A stretch of DNA of 64,000 nucleotides from Candidatus Hinthialibacter antarcticus (GTDB lineage: Bacteria > Hinthialibacterota > Hinthialibacteria > Hinthialibacterales > Hinthialibacteraceae): assembly GCA_030765645.1 (NCBI GenBank), contig JAVCCE010000057.1:1-64000 (forward strand). Direction: 5' to 3'. The translations under genes and the position numbers were made by a program. Shown here piece after piece: positions 43,745 through 53,049 of this stretch (position 1 is its first letter; each line of letters begins with the position of its first letter). The notes below the pieces were generated by a model that saw only the letters and a program-made list of their open reading frames with translations, did no database searches and had not been told where the DNA came from.

Positions 43745-45457
43745 ATGTCCTCTGAGAAACCCATTATCGTTCAAAGTGACCGAACGGTATTTCTTGAAGT
43801 TGAATCGCCCGTTTTTGAAGAAGCCCGCGACGCTCTGGGTACATTCGCTGAACTGATTAAATGTCCTGAGCACATTCATACCTATGTCATTTCTCCCCTT
43901 TCATTATGGAACGCCGCCAGCGCGGGGTGTACGCCCGAAGACGTGTTGCGTGTTCTGCGCGATTATTCTAAATATTCTGTGCCGGAGAATGTTGAAACCG
44001 ACATCGTAGAATACATGAGCCGCTATGGGCGGCTGGTGTTAGAGCGCGACGGCGAACGGCTGTTGTTGAAAAGCGATGACGCCATGCTGCTCGAAGAAAT
44101 TGCGCGGCACAAAAAAACCCATGCGTTCGTCAGCGAACGCTTAGATGAAAACACCATTGTCATTGGCGGCGCTTATCGCGGCCATTTAAAACAAGACCTG
44201 ATCAAGATTGGTTTCCCTGTCCGCGATCTGGCGGGGTATGTTGAGGGCGACGTGTTAGAAATGGGGCTGAACGAACAAACGCCAAGCGGCGCTCCGTTCG
44301 GCTTGCGCGACTACCAACGCTCGGCGATTTCAGCGTTTCACCGCGACGGCAGCGCGGCGGGCGGCAGCGGCGTGATCGTATTGCCCTGCGGGTCAGGAAA
44401 AACCATCATCGGTTTGGGCGCGATGGCGAAACTTCAGCGACGGACGCTCATCTTGGCGACTAATGTTGTCGCGCTGCGGCAGTGGAAACGTGAGATCATT
44501 GAAAAAACATCGTTGACCGAAGATCAGGTTTGTGAATATAGCGGCGAGACCAAAACCATCGGCCCTGTCACCATCGCCACCTACCAGATTTTGACCTATC
44601 GCAAGAAGAAAACTGATGAGTATCCTCATTTGAAATTATTTGAAGCCCAAGACTGGGGGCTGATTATTTATGACGAAGTCCACTTGTTGCCGGCGCCGGT
44701 GTTTCGTATCACGGCTGACATTCAAGCGCGGCGCCGCCTGGGGCTGACTGCGACCCTGGTGCGTGAAGACGGCCATGAGAGCGATGTGTTTAGTTTGATC
44801 GGGCCGAAGTGTTTTGATATCCCTTGGAAGGTGTTGGAAAAACAGGGGTGGATCGCCACCGCGCAATGCCACGAAAAGCGGGTGCCGCTGCCGATGGAGG
44901 CGCGGCGCGAATACGTGATGTCGCCGCCGCGAACGCAATACCGCATTGCGTCTGAGAATTCGGTGAAACTGGATGTGATCGAAGATTTGTTAAAAAAACA
45001 CGCCAACGAACAAGTGTTGGTGATTGGACAGTATCTGCGTCAGCTGCGGGTCGTTGCCAGCGCGTTTCACTTGCCGCTGCTAACCGGCAGCACGCCCAAC
45101 TCTGAGCGGGAAGCCTTGTTTAAAAAATTTCGCGACGGTGAAGTGAAGCACCTGGTGGTTTCTAAAGTGGCGAACTTTGCGGTTGACTTGCCCGAAGCCA
45201 GCGTTGCGATTCAGATATCCGGTTCCTTCGGGTCGCGGCAGGAAGAAGCGCAACGCTTGGGACGCATCCTCCGCCCCAAGGGCGATGCGGGCGGCGCGCA
45301 TTTTTATACGATCGTTACGCGCGACAGTTCGGAGGGCGAGTTCGCCCAAAAACGCCAACGCTTTCTGGCTGAACAAGGCTATCAATATTCGATTGAAAAT
45401 ATCGAGGCGTCGGCGCCAGCGCCGGTTGCGCCCATTGGAGGGCCGCCGGGCGATTGA
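43745..45457 (+). CDS. XPB-type DNA helicase (SF2)
   Basis: 570 aa. The start at MSSEKPIIVQSDRTV follows an AGGATGG site. N-terminal XPB domains: SPLSLWNAASAGCTPEDVLRVL and the damage-recognition-like part (about 60-190). Helicase motif I LPCGSGKTIIGLG, motif II IYDEVHLLPAP (DEVH), motif III GLTATLVREDG with the RED element of XPB, and the C-terminal half with LVVSKVANFAVDLPEASVAIQISGSFGSRQEEAQRLGRILRPK. Bacterial XPB proteins are 3'-5' helicases found in mycobacteria, spirochaetes and others, presumably in repair. Its stop overlaps the next gene's start (TGATG). Confidence 0.93.
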   Translation: MSSEKPIIVQSDRTVFLEVESPVFEEARDALGTFAELIKCPEHIHTYVISPLSLWNAASAGCTPEDVLRVLRDYSKYSVPENVETDIVEYMSRYGRLVLERDGERLLLKSDDAMLLEEIARHKKTHAFVSERLDENTIVIGGAYRGHLKQDLIKIGFPVRDLAGYVEGDVLEMGLNEQTPSGAPFGLRDYQRSAISAFHRDGSAAGGSGVIVLPCGSGKTIIGLGAMAKLQRRTLILATNVVALRQWKREIIEKTSLTEDQVCEYSGETKTIGPVTIATYQILTYRKKKTDEYPHLKLFEAQDWGLIIYDEVHLLPAPVFRITADIQARRRLGLTATLVREDGHESDVFSLIGPKCFDIPWKVLEKQGWIATAQCHEKRVPLPMEARREYVMSPPRTQYRIASENSVKLDVIEDLLKKHANEQVLVIGQYLRQLRVVASAFHLPLLTGSTPNSEREALFKKFRDGEVKHLVVSKVANFAVDLPEASVAIQISGSFGSRQEEAQRLGRILRPKGDAGGAHFYTIVTRDSSEGEFAQKRQRFLAEQGYQYSIENIEASAPAPVAPIGGPPGD

Positions 45458-46995
45458 TGAACCTCTATCAGATGCTGACCCATATTCCACACGAACGCTT
45501 ACAGCGCATCGCCGAGGCGTTCGGCTCGGGCGCGTACTCGCCGTCGAAACGCAACCTGCTGCAGTCGATCAGCGGGCGCTACCGCGATGCGGAATTTATC
45601 GCGGATTTGGTCAATGATCTGCCCTATGAATGCCGGGGGTTGTTGCGCGGGCTGACATTTTTTACGCCGCCCCAACAAGAAGATTTTACACTGTCCGCCG
45701 AACTCGCGGCAGGATGGCGCCATGAAACGCCTCTGCGCGACCTCGTCGAAGAAATCGCAGGCAACGGCCTGTTGTTCCATAATGATTTTCATCTCAACGG
45801 ACGCGTGGTGTTGCCGTTTGAATTGCGCGAGATTTTGCGCAGCGCGTTTATTTCTCAATTTAAACCGCTGGAACCCAAGCAGACATCCGCTGAATCCATG
45901 CTGGCGTCGCGGCATGTGAGCGTCGAGGCGGTGTATCATTTATTATGCGTGTTGTTGCATGTCCGCGCCAAACAAACGCAAAAAGGGTCTTTCCATAAAC
46001 GTATTTATGAGCGTTGGGTGGAACGCATTGGCGAAGACCAGGCGACCCAGCACCGCTTTGATTTCGCCGAAGCGTTTGCGCTTCATCATCATTTGATTCG
46101 CGCCAACGACAGCGCGTTTAAACTGAGCGATAACGCTGCCGTTTGGTTTGCGAAATCTGAAACCTCGCGCCGCCGCGACGTCTGGCGGTTTTTGTTGAAT
46201 CAACATATTGAGCCGAGCCGCGCGTTTCAGCGCTTATTGGTGTTGTTGGCCGCCGCCGAGTCGGAAACCGAAACCGGCGCCCGTTTTTCTGTTCGCGACC
46301 TTTTGTCTGAATTAGAACTTAACGCTTGGAGCGAAGAGTCGAAAGTGGTGACGCCCGAATCATTGACGGCGCGGCTGCGCTTGCTCGAAGCGGCGGGCGT
46401 GATCATTCTGGATGATGCGAAAGACCCGCAAATTACCGGGCTGACTTCATGGGGGCGCAAGATGCTTTCGCTGCAAACTCAGGAAGAACCCGAAAGCCAG
46501 CCGTCCGAGAAAGCGCCGATCATCATTCAGCCCAATTTTGATGTGTTGGTCCCGCCCGATTTTGCCTACGACCAATTATGGCGCATGGAGAAAATCTCTA
46601 ACTTTCGCCGTCGCGATGTGATGACCGAATTTCACCTCTCTCAAAAAAGCCTGCTGCGCGCGATGCGGCGCGGCTGGACAGCGGAGTCGATCTATTCGTT
46701 TTTGAGTGAGAGCGCTGGCGGGCGCATCCCCGACCTGGTGCAATTCAGCATTCAGGAATGGTGCGCCAAGTATGGTCGCGTTCGCTTTGAAAAAGTGGTG
46801 TTGGTTGAATGCAATGACGCCGATTTGGCCGAAGAAATTTCACACTTGCCGGACGCAAGCAACGTCCTGCAGCGTCGCGTGTCGCCGACCCATTTCGCTG
46901 TTCCTGTCAGTCAGGCGAAAGCGCTGTTTCAGCGCTTGAGAGAAAAAGGCTACGAACCGTCATCGAAGCAAACGACATCGGATATTGACTCGTGA
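45457..46995 (+). CDS. XPB partner, helicase-associated PF13625 protein
   Basis: 512 aa. The strongest marker is APIIIQPNFDVLVPPDFAYDQLWRMEKIS, the core of the XPB/Ssl2 N-terminal-like (helicase-associated) domain, at about 345-475 with DLVQFSIQEWCAKYGRVRF. The first 340 residues look like a chain of winged-helix segments (for example VSVEAVYHLLCVLLHVR, FSVRDLLSELELNAW). Translation is coupled to the XPB helicase by one shared base. In Mycobacterium tuberculosis an XPB gene also lies beside a PF13625 gene, which supports a functional pair. The biochemical role is unknown. Confidence 0.8.
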   Translation: MNLYQMLTHIPHERLQRIAEAFGSGAYSPSKRNLLQSISGRYRDAEFIADLVNDLPYECRGLLRGLTFFTPPQQEDFTLSAELAAGWRHETPLRDLVEEIAGNGLLFHNDFHLNGRVVLPFELREILRSAFISQFKPLEPKQTSAESMLASRHVSVEAVYHLLCVLLHVRAKQTQKGSFHKRIYERWVERIGEDQATQHRFDFAEAFALHHHLIRANDSAFKLSDNAAVWFAKSETSRRRDVWRFLLNQHIEPSRAFQRLLVLLAAAESETETGARFSVRDLLSELELNAWSEESKVVTPESLTARLRLLEAAGVIILDDAKDPQITGLTSWGRKMLSLQTQEEPESQPSEKAPIIIQPNFDVLVPPDFAYDQLWRMEKISNFRRRDVMTEFHLSQKSLLRAMRRGWTAESIYSFLSESAGGRIPDLVQFSIQEWCAKYGRVRFEKVVLVECNDADLAEEISHLPDASNVLQRRVSPTHFAVPVSQAKALFQRLREKGYEPSSKQTTSDIDS

Positions 46996-47003
46996 GGAGC
47001 GAT

Positions 47004-48719
47004 ATGAAACTTGGATTCCATTGGGCTTTATTGATTGCAATTGCGTTATTCATTGGCTGCGGTACTTCTAATGAACTTCCCTCATGGTTTCAACCGCGAA
47101 CGGGCGAAGTGACGCCGTCGGGAATCACCTTAGGCGAAATTTTTCGTATGAACGAAGCCGCCGAGCCGCGCAGCCTTGATCCGGTGCGCACTGGCGAATC
47201 GACGGCGACCGTACTCACCACTCAGATGTATGACGGCCTGGTGAACTTAGATCCCAATTTAAATATTGTGCCCGGCTTGGCGGAATCGCACCAGATTTCG
47301 GAAGACGGCTTGCTGTATTCCTTCAAAATCCGCAAGGGCGTGATGTTCCATGACAACCCGTGTTTTGCTGACGGTAAAGGGCGCGAAGCAAATGCGCATG
47401 ACGTGAAGTATTCGTTTCAGCGCTTGTTAGACCCGACCACGCAATCGACTGGCGCCTGGGTATTTGTAGACAACGTCATCGGCGCAAAAGAATTTCGCGA
47501 CAAGACCGCTGGCGACGTCGAAGGCTTTGAAGTGGTTGATGACTATACATTTAACATTCATTTGCACACGCCGTTCTCGGCGTTCTTGCAGCGTCTGGCG
47601 ATGACCTACTGCTTTATTGCGCCGCACGAAGCGGTTGAACATTACGGCGCGGATTTCTTTCAAAACCCGGTTGGCACCGGGGCGTTTCGGTTTGTGCATT
47701 GGAAGCCCGGCCAAGACATCCTCATGCTGCGTCATCCCAACTATTGGAAGAAAGACAAAGACGGCGTCTCCATGCCTTATTTGGATGGAGTGCGTTGCAC
47801 GTTTATTCAAGACATGAAGATTGAGTTCATCGAATTTGATTCGGGCAATTTGGACCGTCTCTATTACATTCACGATGACTTGTTCACCACCTTGATGACG
47901 GAAGAGAACCAACTGCGGCCCGGTTACAACCAATATCAATTGCTGACCGAAGATTTATTGCTGCTGCAATATTATGGCTTCAACGTCACCATGGAGCCGT
48001 TCACCGATAAACGCGTTCGGCAAGCGTTCAACTACGCCATTGATCGCGAAAGCATCATCAAGTTTGTTTTGCATGGGCGGGGTACGCCCGCCGACGGAAT
48101 CGTTCCTCACTCGATGCCCAACTATGAAAACATCACAACGGGATTTAATTACGATCTCGAAAAAGCCAAGCAACTGATGGCGGACGCTGGCTATCCCAAC
48201 GGCGAAGGGCTGGATGATATCACACTTGAACTCAACAGCGGCGGCACCATCAATGAACTGGTTGCCGAGGCGATCCAAAATCAACTGATGCAACTCGGCG
48301 TGACCATTCGCATGCAAGTAGTGGAATGGACCCAACACTTACAAAAAATTGACGACGGCGAGACTTCGTTCTTTCGCTTGGGGTGGATCGGCGATTATCC
48401 CGACCCGGAAAATTATCTTGCGTTAATGTGGAGCAAAAACTTCACGCCCAAAGGCACCAACTATTCGCGCTACAGCAACCCGGAATTTGACCGTTTGTTT
48501 GAAGAAGCAACGCGCATCACCGACGAAAAACGGCGGGTTGAATTTTATCAACAAGCCGAGAAAATCGCTTACGAAGACGCGCCGGTGTTGTTCTTGTATT
48601 TTGGCAAACGCTACCGTTTGCTGCAGCCGTATGTGAACAAGTACGTCTACAACGCGCAGGAGCGCGATATACTTTCGGAAGTGTGGATGCAGTTCCCGGA
48701 AGAAGCAGCCGTAGAGTAA
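47004..48719 (+). CDS. Peptide/nickel ABC transporter substrate-binding lipoprotein (SBP family 5)
   Basis: 571 aa. Lipobox LFIGC with C19 for lipid anchoring. OppA/DppA-type domains follow: MNEAAEPRSLDPVRTGES, YDGLVNLDPNLNIVPGLAESHQISEDGLLYSFKIRKGVMFHD, DVKYSFQRLLDP, VRQAFNYAIDRESII and EATRITDEKRRVEFYQQAEKIAYEDAPVLFLY. It captures oligopeptides or similar ligands in the periplasm. No permease or ATPase genes are adjacent. GAGGAG overlaps the stop of the preceding gene, so it may be co-transcribed with the XPB pair. Confidence 0.92.
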   Translation: MKLGFHWALLIAIALFIGCGTSNELPSWFQPRTGEVTPSGITLGEIFRMNEAAEPRSLDPVRTGESTATVLTTQMYDGLVNLDPNLNIVPGLAESHQISEDGLLYSFKIRKGVMFHDNPCFADGKGREANAHDVKYSFQRLLDPTTQSTGAWVFVDNVIGAKEFRDKTAGDVEGFEVVDDYTFNIHLHTPFSAFLQRLAMTYCFIAPHEAVEHYGADFFQNPVGTGAFRFVHWKPGQDILMLRHPNYWKKDKDGVSMPYLDGVRCTFIQDMKIEFIEFDSGNLDRLYYIHDDLFTTLMTEENQLRPGYNQYQLLTEDLLLLQYYGFNVTMEPFTDKRVRQAFNYAIDRESIIKFVLHGRGTPADGIVPHSMPNYENITTGFNYDLEKAKQLMADAGYPNGEGLDDITLELNSGGTINELVAEAIQNQLMQLGVTIRMQVVEWTQHLQKIDDGETSFFRLGWIGDYPDPENYLALMWSKNFTPKGTNYSRYSNPEFDRLFEEATRITDEKRRVEFYQQAEKIAYEDAPVLFLYFGKRYRLLQPYVNKYVYNAQERDILSEVWMQFPEEAAVE

Positions 48720-48740
48720 GAAGTTTTACCGCAAGTAGAA

Positions 48741-48776
48741 CGCGCCGCGATTCAAATGAGTCGCGGCGCGTTTTTA
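48741..48776 (+). terminator. Rho-independent terminator
   Basis: Perfect 10-bp stem CGCGCCGCGA/TCGCGGCGCG with a 10-nt loop and TTTTTATT. Ends the XPB/SBP transcript; the opposite strand serves the convergent gene. Confidence 0.92.
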
Positions 48777-49367
48777 TTAATTGATCGAGAAGTCATCGGT
48801 CATAAACAACTCGCGGAAGTGTTGGTGTTCGGGGTTGTCGAGCAGTTCGGCGTTTTCAAGCACTTCTTGATATTCAATGAACTGCTCGCTGAACATCTTA
48901 TTGACCTTCAGCCTCCTTGAGGCATAGTCGGCCTCTTGCCCCGGCATCAAAATCACGCGATTGCTGGGCGTTTCATATTCGGTGAGTTGTTCATAGGCGA
49001 TGGCATAGGAACGCTTGCCCTCGTCTTGAAAAACGGGCATTTTATACAGCCCGGACCACCACAAAATCAACTCGCCAACCGTCTCGTAAAAACGGATCAT
49101 TTCACGCGGATTGTCGGCGTCAATGTTGGCTTCCCAATCGGCAAGGATATTTTCAATGCTGGCTCCACCAGTTTGCATTGGCAAGAAACGAATAAACACT
49201 TTGGTGAGATAGTCCAATGCGAGCGGGTCGGGAATCCAATGGCAACGCAAAAACGAACGCCCGAGTGAAGAGCGGAACAGTTTGACCAATTCTGGATAGG
49301 CGTCTTTATAGCGAAGGTGTGCGGCGTCGTTCCATCGTTGGTCGGTCGGATGAATGGTCTCTTTCAT
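48777..49367 (-). CDS. Protein of unknown function
   Basis: 196 aa from the ATG preceded by GAGG; an upstream in-frame TTG is less likely. No signal peptide or membrane helix, so probably cytoplasmic. Segments rich in aromatics (WIPDPLALDYLTKVFIRFLP; FYETVGELILWWSGLYKMPVFQDEGKRSYAIAYEQL) suggest a compact helical fold. No family recognised. It is convergent with the lipoprotein gene and divergent from the methyltransferase. Confidence 0.65.
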   Translation of the reverse strand: MKETIHPTDQRWNDAAHLRYKDAYPELVKLFRSSLGRSFLRCHWIPDPLALDYLTKVFIRFLPMQTGGASIENILADWEANIDADNPREMIRFYETVGELILWWSGLYKMPVFQDEGKRSYAIAYEQLTEYETPSNRVILMPGQEADYASRRLKVNKMFSEQFIEYQEVLENAELLDNPEHQHFRELFMTDDFSIN

Positions 49368-49531
49368 ACGCAACCTCAAGTGAGTAAATTGGTGCGGCTC
49401 TTAAAAGTCCGATGGTGTACGCTATTCTATCACAATGTGAAGAAAATCACTCGTCCTTTTTTCGGCGCTGCATGGTCTCCCGCCCCGCCGGATAGGCTCT
49501 ATACGAAACGGACCGAAGCGATACAAAATTA

Positions 49532-50284
49532 ATGAATACAAAAGACCGCGACTGGAAATCATTTTACCGCAACCAATACGCCGACCACTGGCAGGGCTTT
49601 GCGCAAGAACTGAGCGGGTTGGATTACCATGTCCGTTATCAAACGCTATGTTTGGCGCCGCTGCAGAAAATACAAAACGGGCGCGTCTTAGAAGTTGGGG
49701 TCGGGCGCGGCGATTTGCTTTCGCGCTTTGTTCCAGACAACAACGAATTGTTTGGCTGCGATTTGTCTGCGGGCAACATCGACGGTTGCCGGGAGCGCTT
49801 TCAGACGATGAAACGCGAGGTGTGTCTCACACACGCTGACGCGGAACGCTTGCCGTATCGCGACGGTGAATTTGACGCCGTCTATTCGCTCAGCGTGTTG
49901 TTTTATCTGCCCGATTGCCGGGTCGCGGTTGATGAGATGTTTCGCATTACCAAGCCGGGCGGTTTGGTTTTATTTGATATGCTCAATGCCAGCCATATCA
50001 CGTCAATCTCAAACCACGTTTGGCGAAAAGTTTGCCGCTTGTTTGGGCGCGAACTGGGGCGGACGTCGCTCGCGACGCCGACGATGCTGCACGAGGCGGT
50101 CGCAAAACATTCCACTCAATTTAATCTATACGGCAACTATTTGCTGTTGCCGGTTGGCTTGCCAGTATTGAAAGAACGCGCCAATGTATGTCGGCTAGTT
50201 CCGTCGATGGCATACCCGATGCAGGAGGGCGCCGCGGCCTGGTTGGGCCACAAACTTTTGACCGTCGCCCGCAAAGCCGACTGA
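49532..50284 (+). CDS. Class I SAM-dependent methyltransferase
   Basis: 250 aa. Motif I VLEVGVGRGDLLSRF, acidic end of strand 2 FGCDLSAGNI, motif II region DADAERLPYRDGEFDAVYSLSVLFYL (actual text ADAERLPYRDGEFDAVYS) and post-III FRITKPGGLVLFDML. These fit the Methyltransf_11/25 type. The substrate is unknown. A GT4 glycosyltransferase starts two bases after its stop, so both probably act on the same glycan or lipid. Confidence 0.85.
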   Translation: MNTKDRDWKSFYRNQYADHWQGFAQELSGLDYHVRYQTLCLAPLQKIQNGRVLEVGVGRGDLLSRFVPDNNELFGCDLSAGNIDGCRERFQTMKREVCLTHADAERLPYRDGEFDAVYSLSVLFYLPDCRVAVDEMFRITKPGGLVLFDMLNASHITSISNHVWRKVCRLFGRELGRTSLATPTMLHEAVAKHSTQFNLYGNYLLLPVGLPVLKERANVCRLVPSMAYPMQEGAAAWLGHKLLTVARKAD

Positions 50285-50286
50285 TA

Positions 50287-51423
50287 ATGAATCGTACCAA
50301 TCCACTCCCCATTCTTATTGTTACCACGGATTCGAAAATCTGTGGAACCGAACGAATGGTTCTCGCTCTGTTGGGCGCATTAGATCGTGAGCGCTTTCAG
50401 CCGCATCTCGTAGCGATGAAAGGCCCCGGTGATTTAATCACGGAGGCGCAAGCGCTAGGCGTCCATGCAGTCAATCTACAATTTGATGCGTTGGGTAAAC
50501 TGCACGGATGGCGTGAATGGCGCCGGATGTTGGGTGAGGCGCAGCCCAAAATGATTCATAGTTTCTTATTTCATTCCAATCTGCTGGCGCGAGTGACGAA
50601 GCTTTTTAATCCGAAAATAAAAGTGATCTCCGGCATCCGTACGGTATATACCGTCGAAGAATACGGGCGGCGCTATGGGGTATTGGAACGCGTGACACAT
50701 GGCCTGGATTCGCTTTATATTGCGAATTCTGAGCAAGGCCGCTTGAGCGCGATCAACAATATTGGATTGCCAAGCGGAAAGGTGCGCATGGTTCCAAATG
50801 GAATTGATATTGATCCATTTTCAGAGCCAAGTGATGTGATTCGAGAGAGCGTCCGTAATGAGTTTGGATTTGGCGAAGACGACATCGTGCTTGGCGTTGT
50901 CGCTCAGTTGCGTCCCGCCAAGCGACATGACCTGTTGTTGGAAGCCTTCTCTCTCGCTCGATCCGCTGCGCCTCGGCTGCGGTTGTTGGTTGTTGGTGGG
51001 GGAGAGTGTGAGCAGGCGTTGCGCGAACAAACGGCTGATCTGCAACTTGAAGACGTTGTTTCTTTCGCGGGATACCGCAGCGATGCGCGGCGGATTTTAC
51101 GTGGGTTGGATGCGTTCACGCTGCCGTCGGATGTTGAGGGGATCCCCGTTTCGGTGATGGAAGCGATGGAGGCAGGATTGCCGGTGATTGCAACCCGGGT
51201 TGGAGGTCTACCTGATTTGATTGAAGACGGAGCCAGCGGAATTTTGATTGCGCCTGGTGATAGCAATGCGTTGTCGAAACAGATTGTGCGTATAGCGTCC
51301 GACGTCCAATTGAGAAATCAAATGGGAAAATCTGCGCGTGAGCGGGTCATTCATGAATTTTCAGTCCAGCGCATGGCGCAGCGATTTGAAGCGTTGTATG
51401 AAGAGGCCTTAAGTCTTCGATGA
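50287..51423 (+). CDS. Family 4 glycosyltransferase
   Basis: 378 aa. GT4 with GT-B fold: N-terminal domain LIVTTDSKICGTERMVLALLGAL, the interdomain ANSEQGRLSAI and VPNGIDIDPF, then a donor-binding domain with VVAQLRPAKRHDLLLEAF, LLVVGGGECEQAL, VSFAGYRSDARRIL and PSDVEGIPVSVMEAMEAGLPVIATRVGGLPDLI (the EGxPxxxxEAMxxG motif). Transfers sugar from a nucleotide donor at the cytoplasmic face. It is coupled to the preceding methyltransferase and has no clear ribosome site of its own. Confidence 0.92.
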   Translation: MNRTNPLPILIVTTDSKICGTERMVLALLGALDRERFQPHLVAMKGPGDLITEAQALGVHAVNLQFDALGKLHGWREWRRMLGEAQPKMIHSFLFHSNLLARVTKLFNPKIKVISGIRTVYTVEEYGRRYGVLERVTHGLDSLYIANSEQGRLSAINNIGLPSGKVRMVPNGIDIDPFSEPSDVIRESVRNEFGFGEDDIVLGVVAQLRPAKRHDLLLEAFSLARSAAPRLRLLVVGGGECEQALREQTADLQLEDVVSFAGYRSDARRILRGLDAFTLPSDVEGIPVSVMEAMEAGLPVIATRVGGLPDLIEDGASGILIAPGDSNALSKQIVRIASDVQLRNQMGKSARERVIHEFSVQRMAQRFEALYEEALSLR

Positions 51424-51501
51424 TGGTTATTCACCTTGGCATTGGTTTGTCTTTTTTGATGTGCCAGAACCCCTTTTTGTAATTTATATCAAGGCACAAA
51501 T

Positions 51502-51536
51502 AAAAAAGCCGCAGGAACCATGAAGGCGCCTGCGGC
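51502..51536 (-). terminator. Terminator after pal copy 1
   Basis: On the minus strand GCCGCAGG pairs with CCTGCGGC around a 13-nt loop and is followed by TTTTTTATT. It ends the tol-pal transcript. Confidence 0.9.
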
Positions 51537-51558
51537 TTTGTCATATGTTGAAGAAATG

Positions 51559-52104
51559 TTACCGGGCTTTTTCGACGAAGTAGAAGTCGCAACGACGATT
51601 TTGCCACCAGCAGCTTTCGTTGTGGCAACTGGCCAAGGCTTGTTCTTCGCCCATTGATCGGGTGTTCATCCGTTGGGCGTTGAGGCCGCGTTGGATCAAA
51701 TATTCCGCTGTGGATGTGGCGCGGCGTTCGCCGAGAGCCATGTTATATTCATTGGAGCCGCGCTCGTCGCAGTGGCCTTCAATGATTAACGTATATTGCG
51801 GGTGTTGAGTGAAGAACGCTGCGATCTTGTCTAAGCAGTCAGTCCATTCAGGTTTGACGTTGGATTTGTCATAATCAAAGTGAACGCGGGCGCACATTCC
51901 GCTTTCAGCAAAACCAGGAATCTGGTCTAAAGGCAGTTCTTGTCCGGCGACGCGGTTCCAATCGGGTTCTTCAGTTACGCTTTCTCCGCCTTTTTGGGCG
52001 AAAGCGTGAGCGCCCTGATTGGGAGCTTTGCAGGCGCAGCCAGCGGTTACGGCAATGGCGAGGGTCAGTACCAGCACGGAGAGTAAAGATTTACGGTTAG
52101 TCAT
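51559..52104 (-). CDS. pal: Peptidoglycan-associated lipoprotein, copy 1
   Basis: 181 aa. GGGAGG before ATG. Lipobox in LAIAVTAGC. A linker containing GAHAFAQKGG, shared with the second copy, precedes an OmpA-like domain (about 70-181) with HFDYDKSNVKPE, IEGHCDERGSNEYNMALGERRA and a NTRSMGEE segment. It anchors the outer membrane to peptidoglycan and contacts TolB. It has conserved extra cysteines (GMCARV, TDCLDK, SCHNESCWW, RRCDF) that probably form disulfides. Confidence 0.93.
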   Translation of the reverse strand: MTNRKSLLSVLVLTLAIAVTAGCACKAPNQGAHAFAQKGGESVTEEPDWNRVAGQELPLDQIPGFAESGMCARVHFDYDKSNVKPEWTDCLDKIAAFFTQHPQYTLIIEGHCDERGSNEYNMALGERRATSTAEYLIQRGLNAQRMNTRSMGEEQALASCHNESCWWQNRRCDFYFVEKAR

Positions 52105-52257
52105 TCTAAGCGAACCTCCCAGTGAGCCGAAACGTGGTTCGATTCTCACTGAATTTGTAGGAATACGGACGAATTCAACGCCGTTAAGTGCAATAAGTCT
52201 ACATCATTACTTTAAGAGACGCAAGCAAGTAAATGCATTCCTTTGAATCAATTTCAA

Positions 52258-52297
52258 TAAAAAAGCCGCGAGAACCCATCAAAAGGACGCTCGCGGC
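52258..52297 (-). terminator. Terminator after pal copy 2
   Basis: On the minus strand GCCGCGAG pairs with CTCGCGGC and is followed by TTTTTTATT. It lies between the tandem pal genes, so copy 1 may be transcribed separately or by readthrough. Confidence 0.85.
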
Positions 52298-52319
52298 TAC
52301 ATTTTAGAAATGTAAAATA

Positions 52320-52889
52320 CTAGCGGGACTGTTGAACGAAGTAAAAATCAGCGCGCCGGTTCTTTGACCAGCAGCTTTCGTTGCTGCATGTTTCGAGTGG
52401 TTTTTCTTCGCCCATTGAGCGTGTATTGATGCGCGATTCGCCCAATCCTTGTGCGATCAGGTATTGCGCGGTCGCGACGGCGCGGCGTTCGCCAAGCGCC
52501 ATGTTGTATTCATTGGAGCCGCGTTCATCGCAATGGCCTTCAATCACTAAGGTTAAACGGGTGTTAGCTTTAAAAAACCTCGCGATGGCGTCAAGGCAGG
52601 CTTTATATTCTTCTTTGATGCCCGCTTTGTCGTAGTCAAAGTGAACGCGTTCGCACATGCCGCTATTCGGATTTTCGCGAATCAGGCCTGCCAGCGGTTG
52701 TTCGCCGATGACGCGACCGCCATCATCAAATGGGTCGACCGGCTGTTGTTGTACGCTCGCGCCGTCGTCCATACCTTTTTGGGCGAATGCGTGGGCGCCT
52801 TTGCCTTTTGATTGACTGGCGCAACCGACCGTCAGAGCGAGGAGCAGTGATAAAAACAACATGGAGTAAAGCGGTTTTTGACGATTCAT
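52320..52889 (-). CDS. pal: Peptidoglycan-associated lipoprotein, copy 2
   Basis: 189 aa. Lipobox LALTVGC, the same KGAHAFAQKG linker as copy 1, and an OmpA-like domain with HFDYDKAGIKEE, IEGHCDERGSNEYNMALGERRA and NTRSMGEEKPLETCSNESCW. The 20-residue peptidoglycan-binding core IEGHCDERGSNEYNMALGER is identical in both copies. One of the copy-1 cysteines (RRC) is Ala here. It follows tolB in the usual operon order. Confidence 0.93.
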   Translation of the reverse strand: MNRQKPLYSMLFLSLLLALTVGCASQSKGKGAHAFAQKGMDDGASVQQQPVDPFDDGGRVIGEQPLAGLIRENPNSGMCERVHFDYDKAGIKEEYKACLDAIARFFKANTRLTLVIEGHCDERGSNEYNMALGERRAVATAQYLIAQGLGESRINTRSMGEEKPLETCSNESCWSKNRRADFYFVQQSR

Positions 52890-53049
52890 CCTACCATAAC
52901 CTCCCAGCGAAGCAGGGCTTAACGCTGCTTGTGCTGATTTGAAAATATATGTGGCATTTGGATAAGCAAATGAGCGCGTTTGTGCGCCAAACTGCTCAAA
53001 AGTCTACAACATAACTATTAACAACGCAAGCAAGTAACTCTGAAATCAC

